From CALOFP01 sp942492635 (GTDB lineage: Bacteria; UBP6; UBA1177; CALOFP01), in assembly GCA_942492635.1 (NCBI GenBank), contig CALOFP010000002.1, forward strand, positions 1 to 64,000: 64,000 nucleotides of DNA. The letters are read 5' to 3'. The position numbers were made by a program, and so were the translations under genes. Position 1 is the first letter of the stretch. Each line of letters opens with the position of its first letter. Shown piece after piece: positions 59,085 to 64,000 of this stretch. Below the pieces are notes generated by a model. That model did not search any database. It worked only from the letters and a program-made list of their open reading frames with translations, and had not been told where the DNA came from.

Positions 59085-60686
59085 TCAGGAAAGTATCTCC
59101 TCCGGGAAAACTACGGTTTCACTGGATTCGGAAACCTTTTTCGGATAATCGATGGTATAGTGAAGTCCTCTGCTCTCTTTCCGCTTCATTGCCGACTTTA
59201 TGATTATTTCGGCCACAAGTGTAATGTTTCGAAGTTCCAGAAGGTTTCGGGTGATTTTAAAGTTCCAGTAGTATTCATTGATTTCATGTTTGATGAGCTC
59301 AATTCTTTTGAGCGCACGTCGCAACCTCTTGTTGCTCCGAACGATTCCGACATAGTTCCACATGAAGTGACGAATTTCATCCCAGTTCTGTTTTACGATA
59401 ACGTTTTCGTCGCTGTCGCTTACACCCTCATCATTCCATGCGGGCAGGTTGAAATCGCTTCTTTCGCAGGTTTTGAGATAATCAATTATCGAATGACTGC
59501 TGAACTTGGCCATCACTGCAGCCTCGAGAAGCGAGTTGCTTGCAAGTCTGTTTGCTCCGTGGAATCCTGTATACGCCACTTCACCTGCTACGTAAAGGCC
59601 GGGAATTCTTGTTTCACCTTCTACTGATGAATGAAGACCTCCGCAGGAGTAGTGGGCCGCAGGAACAACTGGAATCGGTTCTTTCCTCATATCTATTCCA
59701 CCTTCCAGACATTTTTTAAAGATGTTCGGGAAGCGGTGAACGATAAAATCCGGATCAAGAGCCGTCATGTCGAGGAGTACATGGTCGTCTCCTCGCTTTT
59801 TAAGCTCGAAATCTATCGCTCTTGCGACGATATCCCTCGGCGCAAGGGATTTGAGGGGGTGATAGTTTTGCATGAACGTTTCGCCGTCCATGGTCCTCAG
59901 AATGCCTCCCTCTCCTCGAAGCGCTTCGGAGATAAGGAAGGATCTGATCTTCGTATGGAAGAGAAGCGTCGGATGGAACTGTATCATCTCCATGTTGGCC
60001 GCCGGGACGCCTGCCCTGAAACCGATTGCAACTCCGTCCCCGCTTGCGACATCGGGATTGGAAGTGTAGAGATAAACTTTCCCGAGACCACCGGATGCAA
60101 GAAGCACGCTGTTAGCCCTCACTGAAATGATGGATCCTTCATGGGAGAGAATGTAGGCACCCACGACCCTGTTCTTCTCTGAGAGAAGGAACTTGTGAGT
60201 TGTAATGAGGTCGATTGCGGTATGATGCTCCCATATCTGGATCCTTTTCTGCCTGATAACTGCATTTTTCAGAGCCGAAATGAGTTCCTTTCCGGTTATG
60301 TCGGCAGCGTGAACAACTCTTCGTTCGCTGTGGCCGCCCTCTCTTCCGAGATCAAGTTTACCGTTTTTGTTCTTTGAGAAACGGACTCCGTAGTCGATGA
60401 GATCCTGAATGACTTCGGGAGCGTTTCTTACAAAAAAGTCAACAGATTCCGGGTTGTTTAGGTGGCTGCCGGCGTCAAATGTGTCGGACATATGTTTTTC
60501 GAAACTGTCGTGAGACAGATCCATAACGGAGGCTATGCCTCCCTGGGCAATTGAACTGTTGGAAATTTCAAGATTTTCCTTGGTGACGATAAGTACGTTG
60601 AGGCCAGATTCGGCAAGCTTGAGGGATGCGAAGAGACCCGCGATTCCGCTTCCGATGACGAGAACGTCTGTTTCAAATTGATCCAT
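59085..60686 (-). CDS. nadB: L-aspartate oxidase
   Basis: 533 residues from the ATG at 60686 (GGAG upstream; a GTG at 60692 overlaps the PilZ stop). N-terminal FAD motif VLVIGSGIAGLFASLKLAESG, substrate motifs EGGHSERRVVHAADITG, HPTLL, SEALRGEGGIL and APRDIVARAID, then PAAHYSCGGLHS and GEVAYTGFHGANRLASNSLLEA. This is the aspartate oxidase type of the succinate dehydrogenase flavoprotein fold. Makes iminoaspartate for NAD synthesis. nadA and nadC are not in the window. Confidence 0.93.
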   Translation of the reverse strand: MDQFETDVLVIGSGIAGLFASLKLAESGLNVLIVTKENLEISNSSIAQGGIASVMDLSHDSFEKHMSDTFDAGSHLNNPESVDFFVRNAPEVIQDLIDYGVRFSKNKNGKLDLGREGGHSERRVVHAADITGKELISALKNAVIRQKRIQIWEHHTAIDLITTHKFLLSEKNRVVGAYILSHEGSIISVRANSVLLASGGLGKVYLYTSNPDVASGDGVAIGFRAGVPAANMEMIQFHPTLLFHTKIRSFLISEALRGEGGILRTMDGETFMQNYHPLKSLAPRDIVARAIDFELKKRGDDHVLLDMTALDPDFIVHRFPNIFKKCLEGGIDMRKEPIPVVPAAHYSCGGLHSSVEGETRIPGLYVAGEVAYTGFHGANRLASNSLLEAAVMAKFSSHSIIDYLKTCERSDFNLPAWNDEGVSDSDENVIVKQNWDEIRHFMWNYVGIVRSNKRLRRALKRIELIKHEINEYYWNFKITRNLLELRNITLVAEIIIKSAMKRKESRGLHYTIDYPKKVSESSETVVFPEEILS

Positions 60687-60688
60687 GA

Positions 60689-61114
60689 TCACTCCATGAG
60701 ATACCAGTACTCACTGATAAGGTTTTCAATAGCTTTTTCAATGATTTTTCTGTCCTGGGCAGTGAGGTCTAGGAATTTTACGGATATTCCGTAGAAGTGT
60801 TCTTCCTCGGAAGCATTTACGACTAGGGCCTTGCAGCTGACAATCTCCTCTGTACCGGGAACCTGGAACTCGAGACGAATTTCAACATCCTTCGGATATG
60901 GGTTGGGTGAGAGAATATACATCCCATTACTGCTGAGGTTGCCAGTTTGCTGGTAGTAGTTTGCATTGCCGTCAATGTTTCTGATCCACATCTTTACCGG
61001 TATACGTTCCTTTGTCCGTCGCTCTCCCTTTCTGCGTTCACCAGATCGGTCGTCGTCTGGAAATTTTGCCTGATGACCGCCTCTCCTGTCCGGACTTTTT
61101 CTTCTATCCTCCAT
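60689..61114 (-). CDS. PilZ-domain protein
   Basis: 141 residues from the ATG at 61114 (GGAGG upstream; a TTG at 61126 is less likely). The N-terminal 40 residues are arginine-rich and disordered-looking. The PilZ domain has ERRTKERIPVKMWI and NLSSNG. Binds cyclic di-GMP by family. It precedes nadB with a 2-nt gap, an unusual pairing that suggests co-expression but no clear functional link. Confidence 0.8.
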   Translation of the reverse strand: MEDRRKSPDRRGGHQAKFPDDDRSGERRKGERRTKERIPVKMWIRNIDGNANYYQQTGNLSSNGMYILSPNPYPKDVEIRLEFQVPGTEEIVSCKALVVNASEEEHFYGISVKFLDLTAQDRKIIEKAIENLISEYWYLME

Positions 61115-61139
61115 TAGATCCTCCAAAAAGATTCAGATA

Positions 61140-61168
61140 AATATATCTAAAACAAAAACGATTGTCTA
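61140..61168 (-). promoter_or_regulatory. Promoter of the PilZ-nadB unit
   Basis: Minus-strand TAGACA (61163-61168), 17-nt spacer, TATATT (61140-61145). Confidence 0.5.
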
Positions 61169-61194
61169 TTTTTATCAACTTGTTGTAAAGAGTC

Positions 61195-62067
61195 TTAAAA
61201 CGGCTCCCAGATCAGTTGCAGTGCAAAGGAGTTGTAATCTTTTTTGAAAAAGTAACCACCATACAAGCCCCCCTTCCCCGGAAGGTATAGAGCTGCGCCG
61301 ATACTTTTCAACGATTCGGCAAAGCTGAGGTCTTTTGCGAAGGAGGAGTTAGAGTAGCCAACTGATCCGATAAAGTATCCAAAAGTTAATTCGACTCCTG
61401 CAGAGAAGTCGGTGTACCGAAGGCTTTTTCTTGCATCGTCGTACGGTTCTTTTCCATGCTGGGCGTGGTAGGTGAAGGTTGTGTTCGCCGAGAACATTCC
61501 CTCAAAAAGAGTAACTTCACCGGAAAAGCGTATGTTCCTCGGCTTTGCTTTGCCTGAGAATGTGAATAGATCAGGTGAGGCGACTCCGATATAAATAAAG
61601 TCCATGATTCTTGCCGTTGCCCCTATATCGCTGCTGTATCCGGTAATCTTTTTGAAGTCGAGATAGTCTTCGAGCGAATAGTAGTTGAAGTTCATTCCAA
61701 TTCCAAGGAAAGAGCCTATGGGGACTCCCACGTTGGCGACAACATTGTCTGAGCCGTTGACTCTGCTGTAGAGAACCCCTCCGCACATGCTTGTTGTTAG
61801 ACTGTCGGAAACGGCAAGTGAGAAAGCCTGAGGATCGTAAAGGTAGAGTGCTGAGACTACATACCTTTTCATCAAGGCTCCATTGGCGGGGTTGTTCGAA
61901 AAGTTTGAAAGAGGTGAAACTATCGCTCCGCCTCCTTTTGAACTGTTCTGCACATCCATAAAAAGGGATGGCGAAACAGTATGCAGCTTTTCTTCACCGA
62001 CAAGCGGGTTGAGAGCTAGAAAGAGAGCGACAATGAAAAAAGTGATTCTGAAATTTCTATATTCCAC
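61195..62067 (-). CDS. Outer-membrane beta-barrel protein
   Basis: 290 residues from a GTG at 62067, supported by AAGGAG 7 nt upstream. Signal peptide (about 1-23, ending LVGEEK). The mature part is alternating-hydrophobic with many Gly and aromatic residues and ends in LQLIWEPF, a terminal-Phe barrel signature. A GGGAIVSPLSNFSNNPANGALM segment near the start recalls PorV/FadL-like families. The first 52 nt overlap the end of the preceding kinase-like gene. Third gene of the transglutaminase-kinase-like-barrel cassette. Confidence 0.75.
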   Translation of the reverse strand: MEYRNFRITFFIVALFLALNPLVGEEKLHTVSPSLFMDVQNSSKGGGAIVSPLSNFSNNPANGALMKRYVVSALYLYDPQAFSLAVSDSLTTSMCGGVLYSRVNGSDNVVANVGVPIGSFLGIGMNFNYYSLEDYLDFKKITGYSSDIGATARIMDFIYIGVASPDLFTFSGKAKPRNIRFSGEVTLFEGMFSANTTFTYHAQHGKEPYDDARKSLRYTDFSAGVELTFGYFIGSVGYSNSSFAKDLSFAESLKSIGAALYLPGKGGLYGGYFFKKDYNSFALQLIWEPF

Positions 62068-62837
62068 GAAAATTCTCCTTTTATTCCAGCTATGCTGAGC
62101 AGGGTCAGGCCCAGACCGTTGCCGTTGAGATTGCCCTGCTTATAGAAAGGCCTTCGTAAAACAGCCTTCGGTTTGGTAAATGAAAAAGGGTACCTGTGAA
62201 GATTTGTTAATGAAATTTTTCGGTTTGGAAGATCTACAATAACTTTTTCCTCTCCGGAAGAGTGTAGTTGCCAGTTTGAGATTAACTCCAGAGCAACTGA
62301 AAACATCAGTTTTTCTGAAGGAAGCATAAAAGAATCTCCCTCTATCTCCTGAAAAATCGGAGCAACTCCACTTCTTCGTGCTAGACTTTTCAGGTGAAAT
62401 AGAAAGCTTTTCAGGTCCAGATCACGTGTTATGGCAATGTCGTTCTGTAGAAGATGTCCAATGAGGTTGACCTGTTTACCCAATCGGCTTCCTTTTTTAA
62501 CTCTTTTCAGGATGGTTTCATCGGAAAGATAGGCGAAATCGGCAAGAGGTGCAATAAGGTTTACGATGTCGTGACCAAGTCGACTGACGAAATCCCTTCC
62601 CATGAAACCGAGGATCATCTCCGGAATTTCACTTTCGGGTGTTTCAGGGGAGAGCGGCAGAACATGAGGAGGGGTTTTGCTCTCGATAAGAGTTTTCTCA
62701 TCAGCGCCGTCGTAGAAGAAGACGTCTGCCGGTTCACTACTTCTTCTGGAAATTTGGTCTCGGTTGAAAATCAGGTCGACTGTGCCTTCAGAACTGCTCT
62801 CTTTGAATGCTGCGGTTGTGTACCACTTCTCACTCAT
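62016..62837 (-). CDS. Degenerate histidine-kinase-like (phosphotransfer-type) protein
   Basis: 273 residues; GGAGGAG precedes the ATG. Residues 81-130 resemble a dimerisation/H-box helix pair (SRLGHDIVNLIAPLADF, His89), and the following domain has an ATPase-like N box (ALELISNWQLH, Asn188) and G2 box (NGNGLGLTLLSIA). The DxGxG motif that contacts ATP is absent. The layout resembles ChpT/Spo0B-type phosphotransferases, which keep the kinase fold but do not bind ATP. The first 75 residues are not assigned. Overlaps the transglutaminase gene by 8 nt. Confidence 0.6.
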   Translation of the reverse strand: MSEKWYTTAAFKESSSEGTVDLIFNRDQISRRSSEPADVFFYDGADEKTLIESKTPPHVLPLSPETPESEIPEMILGFMGRDFVSRLGHDIVNLIAPLADFAYLSDETILKRVKKGSRLGKQVNLIGHLLQNDIAITRDLDLKSFLFHLKSLARRSGVAPIFQEIEGDSFMLPSEKLMFSVALELISNWQLHSSGEEKVIVDLPNRKISLTNLHRYPFSFTKPKAVLRRPFYKQGNLNGNGLGLTLLSIAGIKGEFSWNIEISESLFSLSLSF

Positions 62838-64000
62838 AGGAGAACTCCTCCACAGAAACCGAAATCTTGTTAAGAAGTTTCAGAATTGTGAGCGATACCT
62901 TCTCCCTCCCGTCATCATCGCCGGACAGATACACGAGTGCGATTCTTGCTGAGTCCGCAGGAAACTGGTTGAATGTTGGATCTGCAGAAATCCATTTTCC
63001 GTCAACGAAAACCTCGTTCCAGTTGTGGAAAAAAAGGCGGTTGCCGTTGTCAAGAACTAGTCCGTAAACCATTCTAACAGGGATTTCCAGTGACTTGAGG
63101 ATAGCGGAAAAGAGCGTAGCGTGTTCTGTGCAGTCGCCCTCCTTTTTCTCAAGAACTTCCGATGCTGTAAGGTTTCCGTATTTATAGCTCTTTGATTTTA
63201 TTGTATCGAAAACGAAAGAGGCGATCTCTTCCGCCAGTTTTTTGTTCTTTGGGTGATTTCTCCACTTTTTGGAAACTTTTCTAACAGCCTCGGAGTCTTT
63301 ATCTTCAAAAAGGTTGGCTTTGAGAAATTGTTTCGTATCCTTTATTGTGTTGCAGTTTCCATTTGATTCAACCGTTATGTGGTAGAATCCATTCTGCTTT
63401 TTTTCTATCTTTTGAAGACAGGATGGAATGTTTTCCGGAAGCGATCCTTTTATCTTGAATTTGATTTTTGTGCTTTTCCTTGGTTTTGACACGAACTTTC
63501 CGGTGTTTCGAACAGATGTCACAAAGAGAAGATCCTTCTCCTTTTTTTCCGACGATCCCAACTCTTCTGCGACATATGTCAGAAGACCTCCCTGGAGAAT
63601 TGAGCGGAGAACTCGTCCCTCTTTAACGTGGTTTTCAATCGGTATTCCTTCATAGTTGATGAAAACCTTCAAAAAATCCTTTTCGGGAGATGATCGGTAT
63701 TTGATGTTTTTCAGAGTCAGATTCTCTTCTGATATAACCTGAAGAGTTCCTGCTTTCTTGAAGAAATCAGCACTGTATTTTTTGAATATCATTCCAAAAA
63801 AGGTCACTCCTTCGGTCAGTTTCAAAGTTCTCTCTTCGGAACTGGAACCTCTTTTTATAACAATTTGAAGTCTGTTGCCGGAAACAGTTCCACTGGTTTT
63901 TGTGGAGAATCCACCTTCAGTCGATGTTGAGAGAAAACTTATCGGTTTGTATGAGTCACATTCGACTTTTGAAAGCGTTCTGTTCCGTACTGTAAGTTTG
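62830..64000 (-). CDS. Transglutaminase-like protein, cut by the right edge of the window
   Basis: The reading frame stays open to the window edge, so the start lies outside; a TTG at 63825 would give 331 residues, but the open frame upstream (for example LTVRNRTLSKVECDSYK) continues without a stop. The C-terminal region has the transglutaminase/protease triad: Cys in EGDCTEHATLFSAI, His in RLFFHNWNEVFV and Asp in ADPTFNQFP. The N-terminal part is beta-rich, as in DUF3857- or transglutaminase-core proteins. The partial protein shows no signal peptide. First visible gene of the cassette with the kinase-like and barrel proteins. Confidence 0.8.
   Translation of the reverse strand, partial: KLTVRNRTLSKVECDSYKPISFLSTSTEGGFSTKTSGTVSGNRLQIVIKRGSSSEERTLKLTEGVTFFGMIFKKYSADFFKKAGTLQVISEENLTLKNIKYRSSPEKDFLKVFINYEGIPIENHVKEGRVLRSILQGGLLTYVAEELGSSEKKEKDLLFVTSVRNTGKFVSKPRKSTKIKFKIKGSLPENIPSCLQKIEKKQNGFYHITVESNGNCNTIKDTKQFLKANLFEDKDSEAVRKVSKKWRNHPKNKKLAEEIASFVFDTIKSKSYKYGNLTASEVLEKKEGDCTEHATLFSAILKSLEIPVRMVYGLVLDNGNRLFFHNWNEVFVDGKWISADPTFNQFPADSARIALVYLSGDDDGREKVSLTILKLLNKISVSVEEFSYE

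Overview
The window reads as ordinary, gene-dense chromosome of a Gram-negative bacterium (roughly mid-40s to 50% GC by eye). Evidence for an outer membrane is strong: lipoproteins, a BamD-like lipoprotein, two predicted outer-membrane beta-barrel proteins and a LapA-domain protein. A secreted MopE-like / choice-of-anchor-L lipoprotein, PilZ proteins, multi-receiver hybrid kinases and a Bat/MoxR aerotolerance locus resemble deltaproteobacterial, Myxococcota-like or spirochaete-like lineages. I cannot place the organism more precisely. I see no rRNA, tRNA, CRISPR array, insertion sequence or prophage.

Layout. 0-5 kb: secreted lipoprotein, small beta-barrel protein, RsmB and a DUF401 permease. 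5-12 kb (minus): an operon of a 1425-residue hybrid kinase, CheR, CheB and a receiver-kinase, each overlapping the next by 4 nt, with no chemoreceptor gene. 12-19 kb: Mpv17-like membrane protein, NhaC antiporter, an unknown protein, KatG with a repeated motif upstream, and a bacterial Vms1-like release factor. 19-25 kb (minus): batB-batC-batD-batE-bamD-like-lipoprotein operon, whose BatC carries a long 9-bp tandem repeat. 25-29 kb (plus): riboflavin synthase, Ca/Na antiporter, S49-like protein, LapA-domain protein, thioredoxin-fold lipoprotein, then a double-PilZ protein on the minus strand. 29-35.5 kb (plus): ffh-rpsP-khpA-rimM-trmD-SPOUT methyltransferase-rplS, then an exported protein whose signal-peptide codons contain an intrinsic terminator, then ribD. 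35.5-39 kb (minus): moxR-DUF58-BatD-like-batA. 39-49 kb: EamA transporter, GT39-type glycosyltransferase plus RluA-type synthase, a YfcE/kelch lipoprotein group, a UDG-like protein, HU and adenosine deaminase. 49-64 kb: HD protein, pyridoxal-phosphate amino-acid decarboxylase, PanB, NrdG-type activase, HEAT lipoprotein plus radical SAM protein, PilZ-NadB, and an edge-truncated cassette of transglutaminase, degenerate histidine-kinase-like protein and beta-barrel protein.

Most transcription units have recognisable sigma70-type promoters (TTGA-type -35, 16-17 nt spacer, TATAAT-type -10), and start-stop overlaps are very common. The most unusual items are: the terminator inside a signal peptide between rplS and ribD; a TrmD that has lost its cofactor-knot and catalytic signatures beside an intact second SPOUT gene; the transglutaminase / kinase-like / barrel cassette; the receptor-less CheR-CheB-hybrid-kinase operon; the three-copy motif upstream of katG; a probable CTG start for batD; and an S49 homologue lacking the usual catalytic residues. 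All functions are inferred by eye from motifs; no database search was run.
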